DNA from: Myxococcales bacterium
Lineage (GTDB): Bacteria; Myxococcota_A; SURF-8
DNA: 64,000 nt
Assembly (NCBI GenBank): GCA_003598065.1
Contig: QZKR01000176.1
Location: 1 to 64,000 of the forward strand
Reading direction: 5' to 3'
Shown: positions 27,614-38,799 of the stretch, in pieces
How positions within the stretch are numbered: position 1 is the stretch's first letter
How the letters are laid out: each line of letters begins with the position of its first letter
Made by a program: the position numbers and the translations under genes
The notes under the pieces: model-generated
The model's database searches: none
The model's input: the letters and a program-made list of their open reading frames with translations, nothing else
What the model was told of the DNA's origin: nothing

Positions 27614-28462
27614 TCAGCCGAAGCGCCCGGTGATGTAGCTTTCGGTCTTCGGGTTGACCGGGTTGGTGAAGACCTGCCGGGTCGCGCCGTACTCTTCGAT
27701 GTAGCCCTGGAAGAAGAACGCCGTATAGTCGGAGATGCGCGCCGCCTGCTGCATGTTGTGCGTGACGATGACGATGGTGTAGCGCTGCTTGAGCGTCTCG
27801 ATCAGGTCCTCGATCTTGGCCGTCGCCACCGGGTCGATGGCGGAGGTGGGTTCGTCCATCAGCAGCACTTCCGGCTCCACGGCGATCGCCCGGGCGACGC
27901 AGAGGCGCTGCTGCTGCCCGCCCGACAGCGCCGTGCCGGGCTTGCCGAGCTTGTCCTTGACCTCGTCCCAGAGCGCCGCCGCCTGCAAAGCCGCCTCCAC
28001 CCGCTCGGCCAGTTCGGCCCGATTAAGCTTGTAGTGCAGCTTCAATCCGTAGGCGACGTTTTCGAAGACGCTCATCGGAAACGGCGTCGGCTTCTGGAAG
28101 ATCATCCCGACCTTCCGGCGCAGCTCGATGACGTCCACGTTCGGCGCGAGGATGTTCTGGCCGTCGAGGTAGATCGCGCCCGTCGCCCGCTGCTCGCGGT
28201 ACAGTTCGAAGATGCGGTTGTAGGCGCGGATGTGCGTCGATTTGCCGCAGCCGGACGGCCCGATGATGGCCGTGACCCGGCGGGGCTCGATGACCAGGTC
28301 GTTGCCGAACAGCGCCTGATGGCCGCCGTAATAGAAATTCAGGTCGCAGACCTGGATCTTGGCGGAAGCCTGAACAAGACAGGCGTCCAGGACGTCGCTT
28401 CGATTGTCCTCGGCCCGGCCGATGGCGGGGTAGGGCCGCGATTGCGTTTGCGCCATGTTCAT
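27614..28462 (-). CDS. pstB: Phosphate ABC transporter ATP-binding protein PstB
   Basis: A 282-residue ABC ATPase that powers high-affinity phosphate import. Walker A is GPSGCGKST, the signature is [10 protein letters not shown], Walker B is VLLMDEPTS, and the PstB-type end [11 protein letters not shown]...[12 protein letters not shown] is clear. The start makes a 4-bp ATGA overlap with pstA. About 30 residues precede the usual PstB N-terminus; a second ATG 6 bp downstream would shorten this by only two residues. Confidence 0.96.
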   Translation of the reverse strand: MNMAQTQSRPYPAIGRAEDNRSDVLDACLVQASAKIQVCDLNFYYGGHQALFGNDLVIEPRRVTAIIGPSGCGKSTHIRAYNRIFELYREQRATGAIYLDGQNILAPNVDVIELRRKVGMIFQKPTPFPMSVFENVAYGLKLHYKLNRAELAERVEAALQAAALWDEVKDKLGKPGTALSGGQQQRLCVARAIAVEPEVLLMDEPTSAIDPVATAKIEDLIETLKQRYTIVIVTHNMQQAARISDYTAFFFQGYIEEYGATRQVFTNPVNPKTESYITGRFG

Positions 28463-29307
28463 GATTTCACCTCTCTCATCCAGTAACGCGCCAGTATCGA
28501 CAGGGACAGCACCGCCGCCATGATCAGCAGCGACGCGCCCCAGGCGGTCTGCTGCCAGTCGGCGTACGGCGACATCGCGTAATTGAAGATGGTCACGGTC
28601 AGGTTGGGCGTGGGCTGATCCAGGCGGCTCGGCCAGTAGGGGCTGTTGAGCGCGGTGAACAGAAGCGGCGCCGTTTCGCCGCTGACGCGCGCCACGCCCA
28701 GAAGCACGCCCGTCATCAGGCCTTTTTTCGCGCCTCGAAACACGACGCCAAGCGTGGTTTTCCAGCGCGGCGCGCCCAGGGCCAGCGCCGATTCCCGGAG
28801 CGAGTTGGGGACCAGCGCGAGCATGTCCTCCGTCGTCCGGGCCACCACCGGCAGCATGATCAGCGCCAGCGACAGCGCCCCGGCGTAACCCGAAAAATGC
28901 CCGGCCGGAACGACGACGAGCGTATAGACGAACAGCCCGACGATGATGGAGGGAACGCCCATCATCACGTTGACGGTGAAGCGGGCGAGCGCCGCCAGCT
29001 TCCGCTGTTTGCCGAATTCCGCGAGATAGATTCCCGCCAGCATGCCCGTGGGAACGCCGATGACCGTCGCCAGGGCGGTGATGCCCAGAGTGCCCAGGAT
29101 GGCGTTGGCCAGCCCGCCGCCTTCCATCCCCGGCGGCGTCGGCAGGGCCGTGAAGAAGTTGAGATTCAGCGCCGCCGCGCCGCGCGAAAAGACTTCAAGC
29201 AGAATCCAGCCTAAAATAAAAAGACCCAGCAGAGCCGCCAGGCTCGACAGAACGGTCACGGCCCAGTTGGCCGTTTTTCTCGCCGGCAGCGACCGCGTCG
29301 GTATCAT
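28459..29307 (-). CDS. pstA: Phosphate ABC transporter permease PstA
   Basis: A 282-residue inner-membrane permease with six predicted helices. The EAA-type loop ([25 protein letters not shown]) that contacts PstB is present. ATG 29307 is chosen because it overlaps the pstC stop by 4 bp (ATGA); the frame is open to 29361 but that would lie inside pstC. It overlaps pstB in the same way, so the three genes are translationally coupled. Confidence 0.95.
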   Translation of the reverse strand: MIPTRSLPARKTANWAVTVLSSLAALLGLFILGWILLEVFSRGAAALNLNFFTALPTPPGMEGGGLANAILGTLGITALATVIGVPTGMLAGIYLAEFGKQRKLAALARFTVNVMMGVPSIIVGLFVYTLVVVPAGHFSGYAGALSLALIMLPVVARTTEDMLALVPNSLRESALALGAPRWKTTLGVVFRGAKKGLMTGVLLGVARVSGETAPLLFTALNSPYWPSRLDQPTPNLTVTIFNYAMSPYADWQQTAWGASLLIMAAVLSLSILARYWMREVKS

Positions 29308-30260
29308 ACGCCGCCTCCCGCGCCGGGCGCGAAATCTTTCCCGAGCCGCTTGATCCACCACTGGGCGACGATCTGGATGACGACGGTGAGCAGGAAAAGC
29401 ACCAGCCCCAGCTCCAACAGCGAACTCAGGTAAAGCGGATCGGACGCCTCCGTGAATTCGTTGGCCAGGGTCGAGGCGATGCTGTTGCCGGCGTCGAAGA
29501 GCGAGGCGGAAATCGCGTGGCTGTTGCCGATCACGAAGGTCACGGCCATCGTCTCGCCGATCGCCCGGCCCAGCCCGAGAAAGGCCGCGCCCATCAGGCC
29601 CAGGAGGCCGTAGCGGACCGTCACCTTGCGCGTCGCTTCCCAGGTCGTCGCCCCCATGCCGTAGGCGGCCTCCTTGAGCACGGCCGGCGTCATCAGAAAC
29701 ACGTCCCGCATCACCGCGCTGATAAAGGGCAGGATCATCAAGGCCAGGATGATCCCGGCCGTGAGATAGCCGATGCCCATCGGCGGCCCCTTAAACAGGG
29801 GGAGGAAGGGCGACGCCTTGCCGAGCGCCGGCTGCACCGTATCGGCCATGAACGGCGCGAAGACGAACAGCCCCCACATCCCGAAAATGATGCTCGGCAC
29901 GGCGGCCAAAAGCTCGATGGCCGCGCCGACGACGCGGCTGAGGCGGGGCGGGGCGAGCTCGACGAGAAAAAGCGCGATCACGAGGCTGACGGGCACGGCC
30001 AGAACCAGCGCGATCGCCGTCGAGACCAGCGTGCCGTAAAGGCTGCTGAGCGCTCCGAACTGCTTAGTGACGGGGTTCCAGGCGTCGGAAAAAAGGAACG
30101 ACAGGCCGAAGGCTTCGATCGAGAGCCGGGAGTTGAGCAGGAGTTCCCATCCCATTCCCGCCATGACGACGAAAACGAGCAGGGCGCAGGCGGCGGTCAG
30201 GGCCTTGAACAGCAGGTCCGGCTTGTGGACGTATTTGAGCTGCCGCAAGCGTTCGATCAT
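29304..30260 (-). CDS. pstC: Phosphate ABC transporter permease PstC
   Basis: A 318-residue inner-membrane permease. PstC features include SFLFSDAWNPVTKQFGALSSLYGTLV cut across the first periplasmic loop and the cytoplasmic EAA loop KEAAYGMGATTWEATRKV. GGGAG lies upstream of the ATG. An inverted repeat sits between it and pstS, which could lower its expression compared with the binding protein. Confidence 0.95.
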   Translation of the reverse strand: MIERLRQLKYVHKPDLLFKALTAACALLVFVVMAGMGWELLLNSRLSIEAFGLSFLFSDAWNPVTKQFGALSSLYGTLVSTAIALVLAVPVSLVIALFLVELAPPRLSRVVGAAIELLAAVPSIIFGMWGLFVFAPFMADTVQPALGKASPFLPLFKGPPMGIGYLTAGIILALMILPFISAVMRDVFLMTPAVLKEAAYGMGATTWEATRKVTVRYGLLGLMGAAFLGLGRAIGETMAVTFVIGNSHAISASLFDAGNSIASTLANEFTEASDPLYLSSLLELGLVLFLLTVVIQIVAQWWIKRLGKDFAPGAGGGV

Positions 30261-30282
30261 GCAAGCTCCCGAGTTGACGGCA

Positions 30283-30313
30283 AAGGAGACGGGGAGCCAA
30301 TCCCCATCTCCTT
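30283..30313 (-). promoter_or_regulatory. Intercistronic hairpin between pstS and pstC
   Basis: AAGGAGACGGGGA and TCCCCATCTCCTT form a 13-bp stem with one mismatch and a 5-base loop (GCCAA). It starts about 29 nt after the pstS stop in the transcript. Such stem-loops after a binding-protein gene usually stabilise its mRNA or act as partial terminators. Confidence 0.65.
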
Positions 30314-30342
30314 GTTCCCGAACAAATTGAAATCGCTTGTCG

Positions 30343-31398
30343 TTACGGCCAGACCGTCTGCCCGGCCGCCTTCACGTCCTTTTTCCATAGCGCCTCCACC
30401 TGTTCGACGACGTTGGCGGGAACCGGCACGTAATGAAGGTTCTTCGCCATGTCCGCGCCGTTGCGGTAGCACCAGTCGAAGAATTTCAAGAGCTGCTTCG
30501 CCTGCGCTCCGTCTTTTTGCTCTTTGTAGATGAGGATGAACGAGGCCCCGGTGATCGGCCAGGAATCGTCTCCCGGCTGGTCGGTCAGGACCATGTAGAA
30601 CCCCGGCGCATTGCTCCAGTCGGCGTTGGCGGCGGCCGCCTGGAACGTTTCGATGGTCGGGGCGACGAATTTTCCCGCCTTGTTCTGCAACAACGTGGTG
30701 GTCATTTTGTTTTGCAGCGCGTAGGCGTACTCGATGTAGCCGATCGAGCCGTTGATCCGCTGCACGTAGGCCGCCACGCCTTCGTTGCCCTTGCCGCCGA
30801 CGCCCGCCGGCCAGGCGACTTCCTTGCCGGCCCCGACGGCGTCGCGCCAGGATTTGGAAACCTTGTCGAGGTAGTTGGTGAAGATCCAGGTCGTGCCCGA
30901 GCCGTCGGCCCGGTGGACCACGGTGATGTCCTGATCCGGCAAGGCCACGGAAGCGTTGGCGGAGGCAAGCTGCGGGTCGTTCCATTTCTTGATCTTGCCC
31001 AGGAAGATGTCGGCGAGAACGGCGGGAGTCAGCTTGATCGCTCCCGCCTTGACGCCCTTCAGATTCACGGCCAGCACGACTCCGCCGCTGACCATCGGGA
31101 ATTGAATCAGGCCCGCCTGATCCAGTTCGGCTTTCGTCAGCGGCGCGTCGGAGGCCCCGAAATCCACGGTCTTGGCCTTGATCTGGGCGATGCCGCCGCC
31201 GGAGCCGATCGACTGATAATTTATCTGCACGCCGGCGACGCCGTTGTACTTGTAGGCCCACTGGGAATACACGGGGTAGGGGAAGGTGGCGCCGGCGCCG
31301 TTGATCGTGCCGGCGGCCTGGGCCGTCGCGCCGAACGAGAGCAACAGCCCTACGGTCAGCAGGATGGAAAAGACGGGAGCGAGTCTGTTTTTCATCAT
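30343..31398 (-). CDS. pstS: Phosphate-binding protein PstS
   Basis: A 351-residue periplasmic phosphate receptor. A Sec signal peptide ends at ATAQAAG. Phosphate-binding landmarks are NGAGATFPYPVYSQW at the N-terminus, SIGSGGGIAQI, FGASDAPL and RADGSGTTWIFTNYL. ATG 31398 has AGGAGA at good spacing (MMK start); the much longer open frame upstream would overlap the porin gene. No lipobox, so it should be soluble. It precedes the permease genes as in most bacteria. Confidence 0.96.
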   Translation of the reverse strand: MMKNRLAPVFSILLTVGLLLSFGATAQAAGTINGAGATFPYPVYSQWAYKYNGVAGVQINYQSIGSGGGIAQIKAKTVDFGASDAPLTKAELDQAGLIQFPMVSGGVVLAVNLKGVKAGAIKLTPAVLADIFLGKIKKWNDPQLASANASVALPDQDITVVHRADGSGTTWIFTNYLDKVSKSWRDAVGAGKEVAWPAGVGGKGNEGVAAYVQRINGSIGYIEYAYALQNKMTTTLLQNKAGKFVAPTIETFQAAAANADWSNAPGFYMVLTDQPGDDSWPITGASFILIYKEQKDGAQAKQLLKFFDWCYRNGADMAKNLHYVPVPANVVEQVEALWKKDVKAAGQTVWP

Positions 31399-31445
31399 TA
31401 TTCTGTCTCCTATGGCTGAATACATGTTTAGGTTCTCGATTGGCA

Positions 31446-32774
31446 TCAGTACTTGGCCTCCATCTGGAGCAAGGCCAGCTTTTCCGTCGTCGGCTGGAGG
31501 TAGGCCGCCTTGTCTTGGTCGTAGCCGGCCTTGCCGCCGTACACCGTGAACTGCCCATCGGCCAGGATCTGCACGTACTTGTTGAAGACGTAGCCGACGC
31601 CGGCCACGAAGCGCTGGCGCTGGTCTGAGGAAAAGTCGAGGTTGGGATCGACGTAATCGTAGCGCCCCACCAGTCTCAGACCATCGACCGCCGAGGCGAA
31701 CAATCCGAAATCCAGCCAGCCGTAAACCGCCGCCAACAAGCCGCTGGTGAGTTCGTCCGTTCTCTGCGTCAACGGCGAGTCCACGCCGATGATCTTCTTT
31801 TCTTCCTTGACGCGCTCGGAGGTGGGATCCTGGACGTAGTAGGCCTCGGTGAAGAGGCAATATTTGGCGTCGGCCATTCCCAGGAGACCGCCGGCGCGCA
31901 ACCGACGATCGGCGCCTTTGTCGAGGTCGTATTTCCCGTAGGTGGCGTGGGCTCCGATGACGAGGCTGTGCAAAAATCCGCTCTGCTTCGCGCCGGGGCG
32001 GAAGAAGAGCGCCAGCTGGCCGTCCTTGGATTTGCCCGTTTCCGAACGGCCGTAGCCCTCGCCGTTCACCACGGTCGCGTGCAGCTTGACGAGCCCGTCC
32101 GGGGAGTTGTAGCCGATGGACAAGCCCAGATCGGCGGAGGACATGTATTTTTCGGCGTCGAGGAGGATGGGCCCCTGGAGGCGATAGGTCCAGTAGTCCT
32201 CCACTTCATTGATGCCGAGAAAACCGGCCTGGCCGAGGCGGAAGGTAAGGCCCTTGACTCCGACGTCGTAGGCCTCGATGTAAGCGTATTTAAGGTAGAC
32301 GTCGTAAGCGCCTTCGGTGTTTTCAACTTCGGTGGTCGGAACTTCGGCCGTGCCGATGACGTTGCCCTCGTCGTCCTTGACCTCCACCGTCTCCGTGCCG
32401 CTCTTGCCTTTGGCGGTGGTGACGCGGGCCTTGGCGTCCAGGGTCAGGCGAAGCAGAAAATGGTCGGCGGGCTTGATTTTGGCGCCCACGTAAGCCCGGC
32501 CGACGCCGAACTCGTTAGCCAGGTCCTTGCCGTCCGTCGCATCCAGTTTGTAGTAAACGAATCCCTTGAGATCCGGGGTGATATAGTCGCTCCAGGTTTT
32601 TTCCTTCTTGATCGGCTCCGGCTTGGCGTCCGGGGCGCCGCCGCCGGGAATGCCGGGTTGCGCCGTCTGCGCGTCGGGCTGCGCCGGTTCCTGGCCGTAG
32701 CCGTTGAACGAGAGCAGCGTCGCGCCAGCCGCAAAGGCGGCGATCACTCCCAAGCGATTAACGATTCCTCTCAT
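31446..32774 (-). CDS. Outer-membrane porin-like protein, first gene of the phosphate operon
   Basis: A 442-residue protein with a signal peptide ending at GYGQEP, a Pro/Gln/Ala-rich linker and then a beta-barrel body. Segments such as GFVYYKLDATDG, VGRAYVGAKIKPADHFLLRLTLDAK and FRLGQAGFLGINEVEDYWTYR look like the OprO/OprP or related porin families with alternating aromatic residues. The C-terminus (LALLQMEAKY) ends in Tyr. It lies 47 bp upstream of pstS on the same strand, so a phosphate- or anion-selective channel is a fair inference, but the family call is not certain. ATG 32774 is chosen for its signal peptide. Confidence 0.72.
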   Translation of the reverse strand: MRGIVNRLGVIAAFAAGATLLSFNGYGQEPAQPDAQTAQPGIPGGGAPDAKPEPIKKEKTWSDYITPDLKGFVYYKLDATDGKDLANEFGVGRAYVGAKIKPADHFLLRLTLDAKARVTTAKGKSGTETVEVKDDEGNVIGTAEVPTTEVENTEGAYDVYLKYAYIEAYDVGVKGLTFRLGQAGFLGINEVEDYWTYRLQGPILLDAEKYMSSADLGLSIGYNSPDGLVKLHATVVNGEGYGRSETGKSKDGQLALFFRPGAKQSGFLHSLVIGAHATYGKYDLDKGADRRLRAGGLLGMADAKYCLFTEAYYVQDPTSERVKEEKKIIGVDSPLTQRTDELTSGLLAAVYGWLDFGLFASAVDGLRLVGRYDYVDPNLDFSSDQRQRFVAGVGYVFNKYVQILADGQFTVYGGKAGYDQDKAAYLQPTTEKLALLQMEAKY

Positions 32775-33011
32775 GCATCTTCCCCTTGTTTCGCTTGCAT
32801 CGTTTTTGCACAAGGCTTTCCTCCTTTTCCGTCTCTTTCGGCGGAAAGGATAAGCAAGGCGCATTTGGCGGTGATGCGGCGAATGCTAGGAATTCGTTAA
32901 AAACGCCTGGCGTCGGTTCGTTGCGGGGGGAGAGGGGAAGACGGAATTCAAGGGGGGAATTGTCTAAAAACTTCTAATTATCAATAAGATACGTTGATGA
33001 TTGCCCGGGAT

Positions 33012-34832
<1,821 letters not shown>

Positions 34833-34983
34833 CGAAACGCTCCGACATCGCTGTAAGTCCAGGCGCTGTTCTAAGCTTCCGCCGCCGGCCTGTCAATTCA
34901 TTCCGCCGGATCGGCGCGGGCGGCGGCCGGTTCGGGATGCCCGATTCCCCGTTTGCGGCTATACTGTGGATAGCGGGTCTGGC

Positions 34984-35460
34984 ATGGAGGCGCTGGTGCT
35001 GACGATCTACATCGATTCGGACGGCTGCCCGGTGAAGGACGAGGTGTACCACGTCGCCGCGCGCTACAGCCTTCCCGTGCGGGTCGTCGCCAACCGCTAT
35101 CAGAAAATTCCCGTTTCCCCGCGCATCGAGGCGGTCGTCGTCGAGCAGGGCACGGGCAAGGCCGACGACTGGATCGCCGGCCACGCCGGAGCCGGGGACA
35201 TCGTGATCACGTCCGACATTCCCCTGGCCGCCCGCTGCCTCGACAACGGCGCGCGGGCGCTCGGGCCCAAGGGCCGCGAGTTCACCCCGGATTCCATCGG
35301 CGGCGCTCTGGCCACGCGGCTGATTTCGGATCACCTGCGCCAGATGGGGGTGATGACCGGCGGACCTTCGGGCATGACCCGCAAGGACCGCTCGCGCTTT
35401 CTCTCCAGCCTCGACGGGATCATCAACGCCATCCGGCGCGAGAACGAAGCGGGAACGTAA
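34984..35460 (+). CDS. UPF0178 / YaiI-YqxD family protein
   Basis: A 158-residue protein of the DUF188 family, which has a PIN-like nuclease fold. The N-terminal YIDSDGCPVKDEVY, the middle DIVITSDIPLAARCL, and RALGPKGREFTPDSIG are the conserved family blocks with clustered Asp residues. ATG 34984 is preferred to a GTG at 34966. A TATACT sequence at 34960-34965 is too close to the ATG for an ordinary leader unless translation is leaderless or starts further down. Function is not established for the family. Confidence 0.88.
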   Translation: MEALVLTIYIDSDGCPVKDEVYHVAARYSLPVRVVANRYQKIPVSPRIEAVVVEQGTGKADDWIAGHAGAGDIVITSDIPLAARCLDNGARALGPKGREFTPDSIGGALATRLISDHLRQMGVMTGGPSGMTRKDRSRFLSSLDGIINAIRRENEAGT

Positions 35461-35516
35461 ACCGATTCGAAGCGGGAAACGCCAGGGCGGATGCGCGACT
35501 TTCGAAAACCGGTCCT

Positions 35517-36353
35517 CTAGCGGATGAAGGTCCCGTTGCGGTATTCCTCGAATGCCTGCATCAGTTCCTCGCGGGTATTCATCACGATCGGGCCGCCCCA
35601 GGCCACGGGCTCCTTCAGCGGCCGGCCGGAGACGAGCAGGAAACGCGCCCCTTTCGCGCCGGCGGCGATGCGCGCGCGGTCGCCGTCGCCGAAGACGACC
35701 AGGCGCCCCCGTTCCGCCTTCGTCCCGTCGTCGCCGAAACTTGCTCCGCCCTCGAACACATAGGCGAAACCGTTTTTGCCCGCCGGCAGGGGATGTTCGA
35801 AAACGGCGTCGGCGGCCAGCCGGACATCCAGATATTCCGGGTCGGTCACGATGTCCGTCACCGGCCCCCGGACGCCTCCCACGTCGCCGCAGACCACCCG
35901 CACCTGAACGCCCGCCCCCGCCTCGACCAGCGGAATCGTGGCGGCGGCGACGTCCCGGTAGCGGGGCCGCATCATCTTGTGCGCGGCAGGCAGGTTGGCC
36001 CAAAGCTGAAAACCGCGCATCGGCGCTATGGCTTTTGGCATCTCCTGGTGGATAATGCCGCCGCCCGCCGTCATCCATTGAACGTCGCCCGGCCCGATGA
36101 CGCCCTTGTTGCCCAGGCTGTCGCCGTGGTCCACCTGACCGGCGAGTAGATAGGTGATCGTCTCGATGCCGCGATGCGGATGCCAGGGAAAGCCGGCGAC
36201 GTAATCGGCGGGGTCGTCGGAGCCGAAATCGTCGAGCAGCAGAAAAGGGTCGAGCGCGGCGTTGGGCTCGCCGAAAGCCCGGTGCAAATGTACGCCCGCT
36301 CCCTCGATTGTCGGCTGGCTTTCCTTCACCCACAGAACCGGACGAATGGGCAT
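35517..36353 (-). CDS. Pirin family protein
   Basis: A 278-residue bicupin. The metal-binding site is in the first cupin: PHRGIETITYLLAGQ, DSLGNKGVIGPGDVQWMTAGGGIIHQEMP. The second cupin is more divergent. Bacterial pirins can have quercetinase activity or regulate enzymes such as pyruvate dehydrogenase. ATG 36353 has AGGAGG at good spacing; the longer open frame covers the next gene's region. It lies 14 bp downstream of the GIY-YIG gene. Confidence 0.9.
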   Translation of the reverse strand: MPIRPVLWVKESQPTIEGAGVHLHRAFGEPNAALDPFLLLDDFGSDDPADYVAGFPWHPHRGIETITYLLAGQVDHGDSLGNKGVIGPGDVQWMTAGGGIIHQEMPKAIAPMRGFQLWANLPAAHKMMRPRYRDVAAATIPLVEAGAGVQVRVVCGDVGGVRGPVTDIVTDPEYLDVRLAADAVFEHPLPAGKNGFAYVFEGGASFGDDGTKAERGRLVVFGDGDRARIAAGAKGARFLLVSGRPLKEPVAWGGPIVMNTREELMQAFEEYRNGTFIR

Positions 36354-36367
36354 CGTCAACCTCCTTC

Positions 36368-36694
36368 CTACTTTATCTGTTTTGCAAATCGGGCACAGGG
36401 GTATGGTTCTTTGACGAATCGAGCCAAAGACAGGCAGGGAGTATTCCGGATATTTTTCAACTTCGCTTCCCGAGACAGGTTTTTCATCTCCGCCTCGCGC
36501 CTCTGCGCCTGGGAGCGGTCCGGGCGACGCTCGGCCCAGACGAGCCGCAGGGGCCGGCGCGACGCCGTGTAGCGCGCTCCCCGGCCCGAGGCATGCTCCG
36601 CGAACCGCCGGGCGAGATCGGTGGTGCTGCCGGTGTACAGCGTCCCGTCCGCGCAACGGATCATGTACACGAACCAGACTCGGGCGTTCGCCAT
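36368..36694 (-). CDS. GIY-YIG domain protein (YhbQ-like)
   Basis: A 108-residue protein made of one GIY-YIG domain: FVYMIRCADGTLYTGSTTD at the start, then RRFAEHASGRGARYT and the KNLSREAKLKNI helix. The hallmark GIY is replaced by VYM and YIG by YTG, as in YhbQ/URI1-like members. These may cut DNA or be inactive. Directly upstream of pirin on the same strand. Confidence 0.88.
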   Translation of the reverse strand: MANARVWFVYMIRCADGTLYTGSTTDLARRFAEHASGRGARYTASRRPLRLVWAERRPDRSQAQRREAEMKNLSREAKLKNIRNTPCLSLARFVKEPYPCARFAKQIK

Positions 36695-36773
36695 CGGCGG
36701 GCCTCTTTCCGTATTGGGCGATGTTAACGCTCTTCAATAGGCAAAGGAAGGGGGCAAGCCGATGCGGCGCGGG

Positions 36774-38618
36774 TCATGGGTCCAGCAGCACCGGAGGAAG
36801 CACGCATCGGCCGGCGGCGTCCAATTTCGCGGTGAACACGATGGTCTGCCCCGACGAATTGCGAATCTCCACCTTCTCCAGTTCGGCTTCGCCGAGCGGA
36901 TTGATCTGCAACGACACCTGACCGAAAAGGAAGCGCGGGAACTCGAAGCGGTAGGCGTGAGTCTGACCGTCGCGGCGCATCCACCGCATGTCCGAAATCG
37001 GCCGCTGCGGCGGCGAAAGGGGCGTCGCCTGGACCCATAGGGTAAAGGGCTCGGCGGCGTTGCTTTTCAGATGAACGGTGCAGGTGGTCACGGGCCGCGC
37101 CAGCTTGTCGGATGGGGTTGGATTTTCGTCCGGCAGGCGAACCAGGCGCGACCAGTGTTCATGGGACGCCAGCAATTGCCTCAAGGGAACAGCCAGCCCG
37201 TCATAGGCCGCCAGCGTTTCCGGAGAGGAAGAGGCGGCGAGTTTTTCGCCCAGGGATTGGTACATGCCGAACAAGGTTTCAAGCGAATTTCCCGCCGTTT
37301 CCAGTTCGCGCCAAAAAGGCTGAATGCGGGCGGCGGCCTGATTGATCCGATGCAGCCAGGCGGAGTCGCGAAGCGGATCGAGCGGCGCTCCGCCGGGAAA
37401 GGTCTCGCGGAGAAGCGCTTGCAGACCTTGGGTTCCTCCGGACAGGGCGGCGGAGAGGCCTTGCTGGGATGCAAACGTCCGCAACACGTCTCCGGGCCGA
37501 CAACCGGGATCGGGGTCGAAATAGCGGACGTAGCCCAGCGACGGGTTTTCCAGCTGTTTCTCAAGCACCAGCAGCCCGCGATAAACCGCCCGCGAAAGGG
37601 CGTCTAACTCGGCGCGGCGTTCGAAAAAGGGCTGCCGCCAATAGCCGAGGGCGATGGCGTAAGCTTCCCAGGCTTGCAGGCGAGCTTCCCCATCCGCCAG
37701 AGCGCGCATGCCTTGCATCAAATCGGCCAAGGCTTGATCGGACTCGCGCAGGTCGTCCAGGAGCCTGGCGCGCGGTTTGCCGCCGTGCTTGGCGTCCAGC
37801 AAAGCCGCGAGACGGGACAGAGCCTGCTCGCGCGGATAGCCGGCCTGAATCGAATCCGCAGTCTGGCGGATGAGATGATCCCACACGTGGCGCTCCGCCG
37901 CGGGGAGGGAATCGGCCGGAAAATGACGCGCGGCCAGGAAGCGGGCCAGGCGTTGGGCGGCCACGCCGTGAGCGGCGGCGCTGGGGTGGCCGTCCTCGTC
38001 GCCGATGCGGAAGGAGGTGTTTTTATAGGCCGAACTGGCGCCGGTGAAGTCCGCCGACAGGTCCACGAAATCCGCGCCGCAGGCTTCGCAGGCTTGCGCG
38101 ATCCGCCGCGCGATGACGGAATTGACGGGCTTTCCGTAAACGTCGTAATAAGCCAGGGTCAAGGGGACGCCCAGCCGCTTCATTTCGGCGCTCATGTCCG
38201 ACAGGGTCAGGAGAAAATAGGGGAAGTGCGCGCCGTCTTCCTTCCAGCAGGCTTCCACGTGACGCTCGTAGTCCACCGTCCGGCCCATTTGGCGCAAAAC
38301 GTTGACGCTGAACAGCTCGGCGTCGTTGTCGCACAGGATGACCGCCACCTGATCCGGCCGGTAGCGGTGCAGCCGGTGGATGAAGCGCAGCCAGCCGTCG
38401 TAAAGGGCGTAGCCCGACACGCCGCCGTTGACGACCTCGATGTGCCGGTCCCAGAGGCCGCGATTCAGCAGCCGCTCCAACTGGGCGGGAAGGGTTTCGG
38501 AATACTGGACCCCCGCGCCGTAGGTCAGCGAGTCGCCCAGGCAGAGAATCCGCACCACGCCGTCCGGTTTGTCCTCCACGGCGGGAAAGTCGCGTTCGTG
38601 ATCCCAGATGATGGGCAT
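36774..38618 (-). CDS. SGNH/GDSL hydrolase with large C-terminal region
   Basis: A 614-residue protein without a signal peptide. The SGNH hydrolase domain is in the first 230 residues: GDSLTYGAG with the nucleophile Ser, VVNGGVSGYALYDG with the Gly block, ILCDNDAELF with the Asn block, and DEDGHPSAAAHGVAAQRLA with the catalytic Asp and His. The remaining 380 residues are mostly helical and then a beta domain, of unknown family. The gene starts 4 bp after the stop of a 57-codon gene and 182 bp downstream of a carbamoyltransferase gene. These enzymes usually (de)acylate glycans or small molecules, so a tailoring step alongside carbamoylation is likely. Confidence 0.82.
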   Translation of the reverse strand: MPIIWDHERDFPAVEDKPDGVVRILCLGDSLTYGAGVQYSETLPAQLERLLNRGLWDRHIEVVNGGVSGYALYDGWLRFIHRLHRYRPDQVAVILCDNDAELFSVNVLRQMGRTVDYERHVEACWKEDGAHFPYFLLTLSDMSAEMKRLGVPLTLAYYDVYGKPVNSVIARRIAQACEACGADFVDLSADFTGASSAYKNTSFRIGDEDGHPSAAAHGVAAQRLARFLAARHFPADSLPAAERHVWDHLIRQTADSIQAGYPREQALSRLAALLDAKHGGKPRARLLDDLRESDQALADLMQGMRALADGEARLQAWEAYAIALGYWRQPFFERRAELDALSRAVYRGLLVLEKQLENPSLGYVRYFDPDPGCRPGDVLRTFASQQGLSAALSGGTQGLQALLRETFPGGAPLDPLRDSAWLHRINQAAARIQPFWRELETAGNSLETLFGMYQSLGEKLAASSSPETLAAYDGLAVPLRQLLASHEHWSRLVRLPDENPTPSDKLARPVTTCTVHLKSNAAEPFTLWVQATPLSPPQRPISDMRWMRRDGQTHAYRFEFPRFLFGQVSLQINPLGEAELEKVEIRNSSGQTIVFTAKLDAAGRCVLPPVLLDP

Positions 38619-38621
38619 GGG

Positions 38622-38795
38622 CTAATGGGGGTAGATGTATTCGACGACGAAGCGCTCCTCGTCCTCCTCCGGCGGAAAGCCCTCCGGATTTTCCGCCAGA
38701 ACCCGCAGGATCTCGGCCAGCCACGAAGGCGCGGGTCCGTTCTCCGCGCTCCGCGCCTCTTCCTTGAGAACGGCGGCGTCGAAATAGCTTTTCAC
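38622..38795 (-). CDS. Small acidic protein of 57 residues in the carbamoyltransferase operon
   Basis: A GTG-started gene (38795) with GGAG upstream that encodes a 57-residue acidic protein beginning MKSYFDAAVLKEEARS and ending VEYIYPH. It has a run of Glu/Asp (PPEEDEERF) and a Trp in PSWLAEIL. It fits exactly between the carbamoyltransferase stop (4 bp away) and the SGNH start (3 bp away), which is strong evidence that it is real. No family recognised. An acidic accessory subunit or adaptor is possible. Confidence 0.7.
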   Translation of the reverse strand: MKSYFDAAVLKEEARSAENGPAPSWLAEILRVLAENPEGFPPEEDEERFVVEYIYPH

Positions 38796-38799
38796 GGGC

